Made by a program: the position numbers and the translations under genes. A stretch of 64,000 nt of DNA, taken from contig VZSE01005027.1 in assembly GCA_013398275.1 (NCBI GenBank), forward strand, positions 20,384 to 84,383, written 5' to 3'. Source of the DNA: Promerops cafer (Eukaryota > Chordata > Aves > Passeriformes > Nectariniidae). Below the pieces are notes generated by a model. It was given only the letters and a program-made list of their open reading frames with translations, made no database searches and was not told where the DNA came from. Shown one piece after another: positions 24,401 to 36,240 of this stretch. Numbering within the stretch: the stretch's first letter is position 1; each line of letters starts with the position of its first letter.

Positions 24401-27400
24401 CCCTGTGAGAGTTTGAAATGGCCTGATTTTCCACACTGCTGGTACTTCTGTCTTCTTCTGAATCACTGAAATTTCCTTCTTAAGAACAAATGCAGAAGAA
24501 ACAGTGTTACTTGGCTGCCAGCTGTGTCTGCAAGGGCATAGAAACATAGAATCATAGAATATCCTGAGTTGGAAGAGACCCATAAGGTTCCTCAAGTCCA
24601 ACTCCTGGCCCTGCACAGGACAGCACCAAGAATCAAACCACATGCTCGACAGTACTCCACCCACTGAGTGAAGAGCCTTTTCTTAATAGATAACCTCTAC
24701 CTCCTCTGACACAGCTTCATGCCATTCCCTCAGATCCTATCATTGGACACAAGAACAGATTAGCGCCTGCCCTTCTTCTTTCTCTTGTAAGGAAGCCATA
24801 GATCACAACGAAGTCTCTCCTCAATCAACAAGCCACTAGATCAGTCTGTGTGTTTAATTTTCCTTTTTACAAAATAGCAGTATACAAAAAGATGAACTAT
24901 GTAGGATTCCACATGTGTCAGCATCTTTGTTGCCAAGCAATGAGTTTTGTAACTGAAGCATTCCCATGTTCGGCAGGGGCTCCTGAAGAGCCCAGCTGCA
25001 CCGCCTGTGCAGACTGTATCCAAGACTGGGAAACCAGCCACGGCCACTGCCCCGGGAAGCACGGCCACTGCCCCGGGAAGCACGGCCGCGCTGGCCACTC
25101 GCCCCGGACTGCCCGCTGCAGTACCGCAGGCCGGCGGCAGGGGGCAGGCCTGCACCGCGGGAGCGAAGCCCGCCGCAACCCCACCGGCGCCGGGGCGCGG
25201 ATCCCTCCCCTCCGCCGCTGCTGACTTCACCAACCCCAGAAAAAGGCGGCCGGCTCGGGCACTTATGGGCTGCAGTGTGGCTCTGCCGGTCCCAGGGCCG
25301 TAATTTTTTTTTTTTAAAAACCCGTTAATACTATCAGCTCTAGCCCGCTGAGTTTCCTGGTTCTAACTAGCCATTTCTTTTTTTTCCCTTAACTTTATTC
25401 AACACACAGAACGAGGAAGAAAAAGAACTGCACACTTTCATTTCTCTGCTATTAAAATAAATTTTAAAAAACCCCATTTATTGGTGTACAAAACACATTT
25501 TAAAGGTAATGGACAAAAACCGCCATTCATTCTGTAGTGGTTCCAAGGACAAGCACTGTTTTCATTTTGAGCTTCAAAAATATTTTCTCTTTAAACTACC
25601 ATCCACAAAAAGTCAGGAGAAGCACATTTTTCTAACATACTCCATAAGTTCAGTGTTCCTGTACCTTCTAAGGTATTTGTTTATGCTGCATTTCTCTCTG
25701 TTAGGAGACTCCTGCAATGCAACTGTAACTACTTGCATTTCCTCCAGGGAATTTTTCCAGTTAAGGTATTCCTAAGTAATAGTTGTGCCCCACTAGTTGC
25801 TGTCTTAGCTGCTGACCACCTTTTTTTTTTCTTTTTTCTTTTTCTTTTCTTTTTTTTTTTTTTTTAAGGAAATCCTATTGGGAGTGCACAATGATAACAT
25901 CCAATACTAAAATTATACTTGATGACTCACTAAAAAAAAAAAAATCACAAAAGCTGAGAAATTCAGTGCTAAAGTCCATGTTCACATAGTTTGTTGATGC
26001 TAAATATTTCAACACAGGGAGTACAGTGGCACTGCCAATACACAGGAACGGGGGAAGGAACATAAGAGGAAGAGGGTTCTGAGTTAATATTTTGGTACTG
26101 GTGGTTTTAGTGCAGCCACTGCTGGCAATGGACATAATTGACGAGGAAAATCCAAATCACAGTGCAAATGGATTAAGGAAGTTTAAGTCCTAAGTCCAAA
26201 TTTCCTGGCTTTTGTGGGTTTAACTCAGACTCTCAGTGGTATTTGAACATATTTTTGGTGGTTTAATGTCCTGTTCCGAAACAGTAGTATTTTTCCCTCA
26301 CATTCTCAATGAAATTGGCAAGAAATGAGCCACTAAAATGTTATAAACCTGAATCTTGGTTTTCTGTAATCAGTCCAGTTCATTAGTTTTTCTCTTCTAC
26401 CAAAAAATAACTAGAAAATATTCTTAACATGCATTGAGTATCCATGACCATTTCAGTTTAGAGAGGCCACCATAGTTCAATAGCACTTAATATACTTCAG
26501 ATTAAAATAGTCATATTGCCACATTTTAAACTGTAAAGCAAATTTGATTGACTCAGTTTCACAAAACTTGGTGCCATGCTAGCTTTACATCCTCCTAAGG
26601 GAAACAGAACTGCCATGAGAGTTAGCCATTCTCTTTTTAAGAGATTAAAAGGGTTGCAAAATGCATACTCCTATTTAACACTTCTGTGTCCAAAAAAACC
26701 AACTGGAAAGTCAGTGGCCTACTACAGTTTCTGTTACAATGCTACTGTAATATATTCTACCCTATACCAACTTCTAGCAATTTCCATGAACTAGGAAGGA
26801 CCAACAGAATAGCATGTGATGCAGGACCAAGCTGCATGTAAAGGAGATGATGTGATGCTGTTCAGAGAGGTGTATACCAGAGCGTGTTGGCTTGAGAGCT
26901 GGGAGTGGAGTGGTCCTCATGAGGAAGTGGGCACTATGTGTCATATAGGTTCTGGGTACTTCTTCCTTCTTGCACACCAGGTTTGCAAGCTTCAGTCCTT
27001 GAATGTGAACTGTAACAGTCATACTATGCACTTTTTAAGGAATCAAAAGTTCCTACTGATTTCAAAATCAGAGTTCTCACTCAGCCAAAAATGCAGAAAT
27101 AAGAATTCAGCTGAAAATGGAAAGATTTTCAGCAAAGTACAACTCTCTCTTTCCCTTTCTCCTTCTCTAACAGTCACTGCTGAAAGCACTACCCCTAGAT
27201 TAAACACCACCAACTCCTAAGTACCGAGGAGATGCTTCTTGTTTCCAATGCTACTCCAAGGATGAACAGGATGAGCCAAGCTCATATGATGAAGGAAGCT
27301 ACTCGATTTTCCAAGGAGATTAAAAGTTTCAGTTAATACCTCCAAACTCTCATTCAAATTGTCCCAGTTGGAAGCAGCATATAAATAATTATAACAAGGC

Positions 27401-28963
27401 ATCTCCTATTATTCTAAAAGGCAGTTAACTGGAGCATTGGTGCCACTTTCTCAGCTAAGGAATGGCTAGTCAAAGAGTCCCTACAACCTGGCAGAAAATC
27501 TTCTGGCTTTTTAAAAATGCAAACAGTGGAAAGCCTTTTGACACACTTTTCTATTAAATAAATGTTAACATACTTGCTGCTGGTTAGCAAATAGTTTAAT
27601 TAAATGCTTGCATAGAGGGACTGTGCTCCTCGATCTGAATCCCAAGTTTCCCTGTCTTAAGTTTTAAAATGTGCATGCTAACAGAACTGTTTCCAACCGT
27701 CCCTTCCTTTTTAAACAAAACCTGTTCTGTGAACATCTCACAAGACATGGAAGAGGTACAGGAAATCTTAGTTTGACCAAGGATTTATTTGCAGTACAGA
27801 CAAAAAATAACGTCCTCGTAAACACTGTTGTGCAAACGCTTTGTTCTGAATAACCACTTTTCCAGGCCAAAGGGATATTTAAATTTGTCTTTTGTTTTTT
27901 GTCTTTTCTTCTCTGTGCTTAGACTTCCCTGACTTACCCACGCTGCAGTGCAGCAGTTACACCCCACTCTCTCGAGTTTTTTGCTCACTCTCTTTCCAGG
28001 TACACCGGGGACAAACAGCAAGGATTACACCCTCTCTCTCTCTCCATCCAGGTTCTGTAGCCGGCCATGCACCCGGCAGAAGCCACATGCAATCCCTCCC
28101 CCACTCTCTTTTTTTTTTTTTTTTTAAAAAAACCAAACAAACAGCTCTGCCTCTTTTGCTAGGAGCTACTTCTCAGCATCGGTGTTGAAGAAAACCGGTA
28201 TATACACAAATAAGGTGGAAGAGGTAAACTGTTCTTTCTTTTGGCCAAAGCACACCTCCTTCAAACCGATCCCAGGCTCGGCTACGTGGCTACCGGCAGA
28301 GCCCCCCGCCCACGGGCCGGCAGCAGGCGGGCAGCGAGCGAGGGCCGTTTCCGGAGACAGAGCTCTGCCGCGGGGTCCCCCATGCCTCCCCGCTCGTGCT
28401 GCTCCCTTTGTAACTTAAAACAATAGAAAGCGACACACACACACACAAACCCCAAAAAAACCAAGGAAAAAAAAACAAACAACAAAACCAAACAAACAAA
28501 AAAACCAACCAACCCAAAAAACCCACACCAACCCAACAAGGAAGCAGCGAAGAGGGACAGCGGCGCGCAGGAAAGCCACCCCCTCGCCTCCCAGCCCGGC
28601 CACAGCCCCTTACCTGCAGCGTGCGGTCCCGGCAGCAGGAAGGCCCGCAGTTTGCTGCCCGCCGTAGCGTTGGTGCAGAGCCCGCGGCCCTCGAGCAGCG
28701 CCTGCAGCGGCCGCGCCTCTTCCCGCCGCGGCTGGCAGCTGAGCCCCGCGCCGCAGCGCTCCGTGTAGATGCCGCAGGGCTGCCCCGGGCGCAGGGCGCA
28801 GGTGAGGCAGCACCCGCAGCCCGGCTCCCGTACCCGTTCAGCGCAGTCGGGCTGCAGGGGCTTGCACTGCTGCAGCGCCCGCGCGTCGCAAGGCTCACAG
28901 CGGACCACCGGCCCCGCCAGCGCCGCCGCCGCCCGCCGGACCAGCAGCGCCAGTGCCGCTGCC
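15284..28963 (-). CDS. IGFBP3: IGFBP3, insulin-like growth factor binding protein 3 (exons 1-4; start codon lost in a gap)
   Basis: The gene encodes the main circulating IGF carrier, which forms a ternary complex with IGF and the acid-labile subunit. Exons, minus strand: 28963-28614, 24475-24249, 21717-21598, 15409-15284. They join in frame to 273 visible residues; the human protein has 291, so only the first 10-20 residues, including the start codon, are hidden in the N gap at 28964-29115. Visible domains are an alanine/leucine-rich signal-peptide end, an IGFBP domain with 12 cysteines including GCGCCLTC, a linker, and a thyroglobulin type-1 domain with six cysteines and CWCVDKYGQPLPG. The basic KKKQCRPSKGRKRG stretch, known in mammals for heparin binding and nuclear import, is intact. 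Three N-glycosylation sequons (NAT, NFS, NFS) sit at positions equivalent to the human ones. It is tail-to-tail with IGFBP1. Confidence 0.96.
15410..21597 (-). other. IGFBP3: IGFBP3 intron 3
   Basis: A 6,188-bp intron with canonical ends. No repeat family or additional exon recognised; scattered short open frames are not family-like. Confidence 0.85.
21598..21717 (-). CDS. IGFBP3: IGFBP3 exon 3 (first half of thyroglobulin type-1 domain)
   Basis: The acceptor is CTTGTTAACAG and the donor CAA|GTAAGT. It is exactly 40 codons in phase 0, beginning GPCRREMEDTLNHLK and ending IPNCDKKGFYKKKQ. Too short to stand out as an open frame, it was found by matching the family pattern on the minus strand. 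Confidence 0.95.
21718..24248 (-). other. IGFBP3: IGFBP3 intron 2
   Basis: A 2,531-bp intron with GTAAGT and AG ends. A short TA/CA microsatellite (24183-24212) sits just inside the donor side. Nothing else recognised. Confidence 0.85.
24249..24475 (-). CDS. IGFBP3: IGFBP3 exon 2 (linker)
   Basis: 227 bp: two bases completing a glycine codon plus 75 codons. The donor is TAT|GTAAGT. It carries the acidic SDSEEDRS motif, QRYKVEYDSQSTDT and NFSSESKQETEY, with two N-F-S sequons. The acceptor is a tandem AAGAAG (24481-24476), so use of the upstream AG would add one glutamate. Confidence 0.95.
24543..24832 (-). mobile_element. CR1 LINE 3'-end fragment in IGFBP3 intron 1
   Basis: On the + strand it begins CATAGAATCATAGAAT, the reverse complement of the CR1 terminal octamer repeat. 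TTGGAAGAGACCC, GAGTGAAGAGCC and CAGCTTCATGCCATTCCCTC follow in the order of a minus-strand CR1 tail. It is 5'-truncated and inserted in the same orientation as IGFBP3. Confidence 0.88.
24970..25305. promoter_or_regulatory. CpG-rich block inside IGFBP3 intron 1
   Basis: About 330 bp very rich in G+C and CpG, sharply bounded by AT-rich DNA, with a 21-bp unit (core CGGCCACTGCCCCGGG) present twice in tandem at 25040-25085. It has no recognisable exon or start codon. It may be an alternative-promoter or enhancer CpG island, or a GC-rich repeat relic. Confidence 0.5.
25820..25866. repeat. T-rich/(TTTTC) low-complexity tract
   Basis: Almost uninterrupted T with occasional C, within IGFBP3 intron 1. 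Confidence 0.9.
28432..28545. repeat. A/C-rich low-complexity tract
   Basis: Starts as a short (CA)n and continues as AAAC/AACC-type sequence, about 70 bp inside intron 1 from the IGFBP3 exon 1 donor. Confidence 0.9.
28614..28963 (-). CDS. IGFBP3: IGFBP3 exon 1, partial (signal peptide end and IGFBP domain)
   Basis: The donor is GCAG|GTAAGG, with GT at 28613-28612 and the exon ending in phase 1. Visible translation starts with an AAALALLV hydrophobic core, then an alanine-rich stretch, then GPVVRCEPCDARAL. All 12 cysteines and the GCGCCxxC signature are present, followed by CGIYTERCG and EARPLQALLEGRGLC. The 5' end abuts an assembly gap, so the ATG is not seen. Confidence 0.95.
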
Positions 28964-29115
28964 NNNNNNNNNNNNNNNNNNNNNNNNNNNNNNNNNNNNN
29001 NNNNNNNNNNNNNNNNNNNNNNNNNNNNNNNNNNNNNNNNNNNNNNNNNNNNNNNNNNNNNNNNNNNNNNNNNNNNNNNNNNNNNNNNNNNNNNNNNNNN
29101 NNNNNNNNNNNNNNN
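28964..29115. other. Assembly gap (152 N)
   Basis: An unbroken run of N within extremely GC-rich sequence. It hides the IGFBP3 start codon, the first part of the signal peptide and some 5'UTR. Confidence 1.
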
Positions 29116-29677
29116 GCTCCCGCTGCGGTGCGGGCGGAGGGAGCGGAGCGGAGCGGCCCGAGCCGCCTCCGAGGGGCCTGCGGGGAGCGGAGCCGCCGGC
29201 CACTCGCAAGCCTACCGGCGTGAGGAGGCGGGGAGCCGCGCTGCCGGCACTCGCACGCTGGCCCTCTCTGCAGTCTCTTGCCCGTAGTCACATCAAGGCA
29301 GCAAAAGCTCGCTAGCAATAAAGGCAACTTTTCCCTTCTCTTCTTTCTCCTCCTCCCTGCAGAGCGCCTGAATTACTTGGCTCGACAGTAACTTTTCTCT
29401 TTTTTTGCCACACACGACACTCAGAATAAAGAAAAAAAAAAAAACCCTTTGCAAAAGTTAAAAGAAAAAAAAAGCCAAGCACAGACGGTCAGAAGAAAAC
29501 TTAGTCCAAAAACGTTTCAGAAAAGGAGGAGATAGTACTGAGAAGGGAAAAATAGAGATGGGGGAAAGAAAAAGCGATGTCCCCTTCGTTTTATTCCCCG
29601 CGCTGCCTGCCAGCCGCGCTTCCCTGCTCCACTCCCCGCCACTCCGCACCCAGCTGTTCCCCGTGCCGTCCGTACGC

Positions 29678-29709
29678 CCTATATAGTGCCGCGGTCGCCG
29701 GCCCGCCCC
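29678..29709 (-). promoter_or_regulatory. IGFBP3: Probable IGFBP3 core promoter: TATA box and GC box
   Basis: On the minus strand a GGGGCGGG box (29709-29702) lies 16 bp upstream of TATATAGG (29685-29678). Human IGFBP3 is known to have neighbouring GC and TATA elements, so the pair is a good candidate. It predicts transcription starting near 29650 and a 5'UTR of roughly 600 bp or a spliced leader, longer than the human one; a start site nearer the gap is also possible. Confidence 0.55.
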
Positions 29710-29830
29710 GCGCCATGAATAACGCGGGGAGCGCCGGCCCTCGGCGGATCCGGGGTTCGGTCACGCAGGGCTGGGAGGGCGGTGCGGTGTAGGGGGAGTA
29801 GGCGGGGGACGCGGCGCTGCCGGGGGTTTA

Positions 29831-30244
29831 TGGGCACTTTTTAGAAATCAGCTGTGAGAGGTAGGGCTCTGGCGAAAGGGTCACGTCGTGTGTCTCTAGT
29901 TTCAAGAAAAAGTGGTCTCTCTGTGCGTGTGCGCTTCCCCGTGACCGTGTGTGTTTCCTTGGCACCGAGAGAGGCGAGAGAAGCTCGTGGAGAGTGCCCT
30001 TTTTTTGAACTCCTAGCTACAATCCTGTCCCCTTTGGGGCTGAGAGCCGCGGCCCTGGCGAAGGTGCGCATGTTTGAGACCGGCTTGCAGCTCACATGAC
30101 AGCTGCGTTTCCAAGGAAGACTGGGGGAAAATGTATGTCCATGACCACACCCACACTCTCAGGCACCCCACCCACGTTCGCCAAGATGTTGCTCTCTGGC
30201 CCAGGACTCGGTCCATATCTTGCCCCATCTTCGTAGATGTGCCT

Positions 30245-30283
<39 letters not shown>

Positions 30284-31300
30284 TGTTTTCTGCACTCTTG
30301 AAACTTTTCCTTCCATATATAAGAAAACGGTTTCCATTGCAATGTCCTCACAAATTTAGGATAAAAAAGACAAACAATCCACCCCCCCAAATGCTCAACA
30401 TGGAAATTCTACATGGACTTTGCACAACGCATGTATTTGTCTTCAGGACACTGCAAATTCTCTTCCCATTTCACTAGGCATATTTTGCTCCTCCTGTTAA
30501 CTTGGCTTAACTTTGATTGAGAAAATCTGAATTGGCAGTGCCAAATTTTGTGATCATCATTTCTGAAGCTCTACTGCACTCTCATGAGGAAGAGGATGGT
30601 GAGCTGTATATAGAGACAAATATATGGTGTTTCAGTCAGAGAAGGTTGCTCCTCATGAAAAAATAAAAACAGCAATGCTCACAGATACTGACTTATACAA
30701 ATGTGTTCTGCCGTGGGAATGATGAGCCAGACTACTGTTCTACTTTCAACCTCTTCATCATTAACACTGAAGCTCATCTTCCAGTAATTCATCAGCTGTT
30801 TAAATGTGTCAAAATTCAAGTGGAAGAGAGAAGTATATATGTTATTGCTCAACGTAATGGCCACGATACTGTTAATCTTGAAAGCTACAGTTTCTACAAG
30901 TCATATTTTTTAGATAATTACAATCACCTATTCAGTTTTCTCTATGCTTAATTCAGTACTTGCACCTTGCAAATGGCATCTTGAAAGGAGCATCGTACAC
31001 AGCAGGATAAAATTATCTGGTTTTATTTATGAATAATATGGTGTAAGAGTAGACACTTTTCCTTGGGAAATTAAAGATTCTTTAGACGAGAGATTAGCCT
31101 TGCTTAACTCCCTGATGGGTGACTACCAAGGCTTTTCAGTATTCTTTTGTCCTTGTGCTCATTTTGTTAATTGACCAAAAGAGGTCGCAGGTTGTCCAGG
31201 ATTGAATTACAGATTCCCTATCTGCATGAGCCCATCTACAAAGGGGGAATCGATGAAGCCCAATATCCTGCATGTTTGGTTTCACGGTGGGTTTTTTGTT
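29831..31300. other. Upstream flank of IGFBP3
   Basis: No gene recognised. Moderately GC-rich to about 30240, then an uninterrupted 32-base T run at 30248-30279, then AT-rich sequence. Confidence 0.6.
30248..30279. repeat. Poly(T), 32 bases
   Basis: An uninterrupted T run. I see no processed-gene copy attached on either side. Confidence 0.95.
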
Positions 31301-31304
31301 GGAA

Positions 31305-31411
31305 TTTTTTTTTTTTTTTTTTTTGAGATTTTGTTTCAGATTGGTTTTTTGGTTTGGTTTGGTTTGGTTTGGTTTGGTTTGGTTTGGTTTGGTTTGGTTT
31401 GGTTTGGTTTT
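31305..31411. repeat. Poly(T) followed by (GGTTT)n pentanucleotide repeat
   Basis: A 20-base T run (31305-31324), then 12 perfect GGTTT units at 31351-31410. Confidence 0.97.
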
Positions 31412-32929
31412 TCCCCAGACTATTGCAGGAAAACTTGCTGTTACTTTTTTGTAAATTTTGATTTTAATAACTGTTTGTAGGTGATAAAGTCCAAAAATCC
31501 TTGGGGTTGTTTGGCAGCATGTATCAGATTAGGTCTAGCAGGAAGAGGAAGTCTTCTTCGTTTCACATTGTATATATACAGGTATCTTTTCAGTTGGGTT
31601 GAGCTTTTATACCATGCTGATTTCAAAACTGAAACAAAAATGCATAGGAAATGCTGAGGGAACGTAAGTAAAATGAGGCAAAGGGGATGGGAGGAATGAA
31701 AGAGAACAAGCTTTTCCTTCACCAGAGTTGTACACTTCTCACATACTAATATCAGTGTAACTTGTATTTCAGACTGTGGCAAGAGCTTTTTTATCAAGCT
31801 GAATTTTTATTTTCACAATCGGAAAGACTTTTTTTTCCTTTCTCGTCTTTCTTTTACGATGTTACACAAGCTATGGTGCACCATTTTGAAGTCCTGTTAA
31901 TCCAAGAAGATATCTTCAATGTCACACAATAGAAAAAAAACACCATTTAATACACAATTGTTGAACTTAGTATGTATTTTTAAATAGCATTAATCAAGAT
32001 TAATGCAGCATCAAGGCGCTTTGACCAAAAGCACTGTAAATGAAAAATTAACACCAACAAAGACGTAGCTGGATCACCTTTGCAAGGAGAAAGCCAGTGG
32101 TTTGCACTGTCTTAACCAATGGGCGCTGCATGAGAATTCAGTTATACGAATGACAGAATTTGGTTCAGAGCTGTACTTGGCAATCACAAGATGGATACCA
32201 ATGTACCTGGAAAGCCAGATTAGAAATTTATAAAGAAAAAAACAAAATGAAAAACCTCAACATGCGCCTATAGCTAAAAACCCCAATAGCTAACAGCTAA
32301 ATTACATCCGAAACTTTAGTATTACTGATGGAACTGTTTTACTTGAACAAGAGCAAGCACTAAATAAGCAAAGTAGCGATGTTTATAAAGCTGTACCAAA
32401 TCTGAATTTTCACATTTACATGTACTGTTTATTCTAGACTCTTTGCATTTTTTCCTGTTGATTCAGTTTTACTGGAAAGAGAGAGAGAGACAAAAGTCAT
32501 GCACTGAATCTCTAGTCAGTTCTAAACAATAGAAAGCAGAAGAGATTTGAGAAGCACTGCTTCAGCAAATCCCATGTCCTCCCATATTATGGAAGCACAA
32601 AAAGAATGTATTTTATTTACCCTTCCATTTCATCCTCACACCTTCTTCATGTTCAGCTCTCGTCTTTAGTGCCTTAGCTGAATTCTTACCTTTTGGTATG
32701 TTTTTGTGTTGGCTGTGTTTGCTACAGGGGCAAATAATGGAAAATAGAGTTGTCATTGAAGTAGCTCTACTTTCAGCTTCATGGTCACTTTATGGAGCAA
32801 TCCCAAATTTTTAGTGTAATTCCTTGTAGTACATGTGGTTATAGCACCCAAAATATAAGTGTCAAGAATGTGAGCTTCCCTTATAATGCCATTTTAAAAC
32901 TTGTGTTACTTCACAACCCTTTTCCATTT
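31412..32929. other. Non-coding, nothing recognised
   Basis: AT-rich unique-looking sequence with a short (GA)n at about 32477-32489. No exon or repeat family recognised. Confidence 0.6.
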
Positions 32930-33066
32930 TCAGAAAAACAAACAAACCAACAAAAACAAAAAAGCAAAAAGCAAAAATAAATAAAAAAAAAAAAAACAAA
33001 AAATCAACAACAAAAAACAAAACAAACAAACAAAGAAAAACATAACAAAACAACAAAAAAAAGCCA
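32930..33066. repeat. A-rich (AAAC)n-type low-complexity tract
   Basis: About 135 bp composed almost wholly of A with interspersed C, rarely G or T. Confidence 0.93.
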
Positions 33067-36000
33067 AAACCAACCAAATGAAAAAATCTTCACAGAAATC
33101 TAGAGATACACATTTTATCTTGGGTTGAGGGCTAAATCCTCTACAAAGCATCTCTTAATTTTGGTGTCTCTGCTCTTCTTTCTGCCAACCTTGAAATTTT
33201 ATGTACAATAAACTTCTGAAGTAAAGAGAAAGTAGAATTTCCTAAATATGTTCCTGATTTTCAGAGGAAGAATACTCAGATTTACAATGAAGTCAGTTGA
33301 TATAATACTTAATTGAAAAGATACTTTGCAAGTCACTGCTTTCTCAAAGGCAAGGAGTAAAATCTCAGCATTATTTGACAACTGTCATTATAGTTTAATG
33401 AAGATTTCCTGCAGACCTCCTTCTGGTTTGGAGCTAGACATGAACATTTCAGGTGTTTTCCAGCTCTTTAGACTCTTACGCCAGGTGTGCAGGCTTACAA
33501 AGAACAAATTCTACTGGATTCCTCACAAATGCTACCCTGTGCTGCTTGTCTGAAGATGGCAATCTGAATTGAGTATGACGGAACAAACTGAATTTGAAAG
33601 CAGATAAAATTAGGAAACCAAAGAAGAAATAACAAATGCTTTGCTGGGAAGTCAACTGAATTGAGACATTTCTTTGCTAACAGAGACATACATAATGCAA
33701 AGATACATATTGATGGTATTACAGAAATCGTTACCAAACACTTCCCTTTACTAATTAAGACATCTTGTTAAACATAAATAGAGGAAGGGTAGATAGCTGA
33801 TAGGTTTCCTTTTACAAAGCTCTTACCCAGAGATGTGTTCATATCTTTTATGTACCAGTTAGACATTATATAATGATCTGACAATAAAAATCTTATAGAA
33901 TTTAAAGAGAACAGGGGGATTAGAGGGAGGAGGAAATGAAGGAAAAAAAATCTAGCTCCCAGGACTTCTTCATAAAAAGAGAAGAGATTGCTGCTTGACC
34001 AGATGTTCTCCACACCCACACTGCAGTCAGCAATCTGGGTATTGTGCACATTCCAAAATGCAGATGTCATAAGAGATGAAAGGAGAAATGCTGCTGCTTC
34101 AAAGTGTACAGTCTGCTGGAGATAGACTTACTGACACAGTCGAACTTCTATCCACAAGTAAAAAAACAAAACCAAAAACAAAACAAAAATAACCTTAATA
34201 AAAAATCGCATCCTACCTTAAAATCTCAGTGAGGTGTTGAAGTGGAAATACTTTAGATTACTGGAAGAAAAATACAACTAAGACTGTGAATTGAGTGAAT
34301 GGAGAACTGACCTTTATGCATATTTGATTTTGAATAAATACGTTATGTTTAGGTCATTCTAAAAATTAGTAGGTCATGAACATACCTCATGTTAAGATAA
34401 ATTTACATAAAATCAAGGTCAGAAGACAAAAAGTGTAAAAAAATATGTAATTAATTTAGCACAAGCTGATTCTTTTCTGTATTCATCAGTCTCACAGCTT
34501 CATGACACTAAGTTACAGTAAAACAATATCTCATTATATTTATAAAATGTCACCCATATGTTATAGAAAAAAAAGGCAGTAATTTTAACACCTGTAAATC
34601 TCGATGCTTTGTTACCAGGTGGCCTTCAGAATAAGACAAAAAAACACTGTTAAAAACTTTGCAGGATGTAAGTTGAGCAAGAAAAATACCAAGTTGTAAA
34701 ATCGTCTATCAAAGACTGCTGTTAGAGCTAAAAGCGTACGCCGTGAGTTGTGTTGAGAAGTTTCTGCCTAAAAAAAAGCATGAAGTGTTCTGGGACAGTC
34801 TGTGTGCAAAAAAAAAAGATAGCCTGAAGTCCATTTTATTAATTACACAAGTTCAAATCACATATCTCAACCATTTCCAGGTGAAAACGGTATCTCTAAC
34901 ATCTTATATATTGCCCTAGCTGATGAATTATTGATTGCAAATTGTCGGTATTTGTCATACCTTCTCTCTTTTCAACTCTACTTTTTTGTTCTGTTTTATC
35001 TTGGATGTCAGACTATGTATCTTAGTCCAGCATTGGGCAGTATTGAATACCCAAAGCCTTTTTGGTCTCACGGAAGTTAAGGTCCATCCTGCTGTCGATC
35101 ACACTGGGCAGGTCTCAGGTCCATCTGAATGCCTACTGTTATGCATCTCAACCCTCTGCTGCTAATGCCTAAGAAAGTTACAGGTTACAGTCTTTAAATA
35201 ACCAATTATAACACATAATTTTTACAAGAAACTGACATACACCACTAATACCAGGAAACCCACTCACATTATTTGCCATCAGTTCCCACTCTGCTTCAAT
35301 TTATTTCCCTATTGCATTTCCTCAACCAGGATTTTAATCTCTAGGAAGACAGCAGTATTCATACTTCCCATTTTATAAGCCATTCATAATTTTGAGTACA
35401 TCTACTAATTAATTAAATAATATTGATGTCCATCAAGGATACACTGACAGACAACAAGTAATACATTATTTCTGATTAGCAAACCCCTTTTAAAATGGCT
35501 CAAATATTAATTCTAAATTAAGTTTTGGGTTTTTTGGTATTTTTTTTTTCCCCCCACAATGTAGGCCCATATTTTTAGGAAGACTTCAGAAATAATACTG
35601 TTTTCTTGGACGTGCAGGGCATAATATCAACAAAATATACTAATTTGTATATTCAGAAGCTTTATGCACTTCATAGTGTGTATTGCACAGTATGTGCCCA
35701 ACCAGCCTGTTAGATTTTCAGTCTATTTTCTTTACAATGGCATGTAACAAGAGTTGTGCAGAACCATGCACAGAATTATAAAGGAGCAAAATCAGAGTAC
35801 AAAAACTATAGTTTCCTGTAGAAAATTAAGTTTCCAGTATTTATTAGGATTAGTTTTAAAATATAAGAGAAATTCATAAGGGTAAGAGTTTCTTAATTGC
35901 TTGTCTCACAAGCAAGTTTTGTTTGATAGATGGCTTGTTGTTTTGCAAATATGTCTTCGGTGGCCATTTCTACCTATTCCCAAAGCAGAACAGGAATAAA

Positions 36001-36239
36001 AAAAATCAAACCATAGCTAACAACACTTGCTGGAAAATTCAAATTACTTCATAATAATGCAATATCTCTTGATGACAGAAGATTGGCACAATGCAGTAGT
36101 ACCACTGTGAGCAGTATGATCCTAAATCCATCAAGTATAATGGGAATCTCTGTCCTTTTCAAAGCCATTAGTTAGGGTCTCTAGCTGGAGCATAGTTTCG
36201 GGCATGAATTTGGCCTCTGGATGTGGAAACGGCAGAAAA
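33067..36239. other. Non-coding, nothing recognised
   Basis: AT-rich; A/C-rich run at about 34159-34193 and a T/C run at 35540-35557. No exon or repeat family recognised. Confidence 0.6.
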
Positions 36240-36240
36240 G

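Larger units (their letters stand above)
24476..28613 (-). other. IGFBP3: IGFBP3 intron 1
   Basis: A 4,138-bp intron containing a CR1 fragment (24543-24832), a GC-rich CpG-dense block (24970-25300), a T-rich tract (25820-25866) and an A/C-rich tract next to exon 1 (28432-28545). Confidence 0.88.
28550..29830 (-). promoter_or_regulatory. IGFBP3: IGFBP3 CpG island
   Basis: A GC- and CpG-dense region covers exon 1, the gap, and the promoter flank, with a less GC-rich purine/T-rich interlude at 29320-29575. This is typical of a promoter-associated CpG island. Confidence 0.8.

Noticed and set aside
24841..25303. Frames of 88-130 codons in the intronic CpG block
   Set aside because: High GC gives few stops; no recognisable domain and no ATG in a good context.
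28290..29327. Frames of 100-345 codons running through the N gap
   Set aside because: They are other-frame shadows of IGFBP3 exon 1, stretched by N-coded X residues and high GC content.
30248..30279. T32 run as the poly(A) tail of a minus-strand processed pseudogene
   Set aside because: The sequence to its right does not resemble any transcript I recognise and no target duplication is visible.
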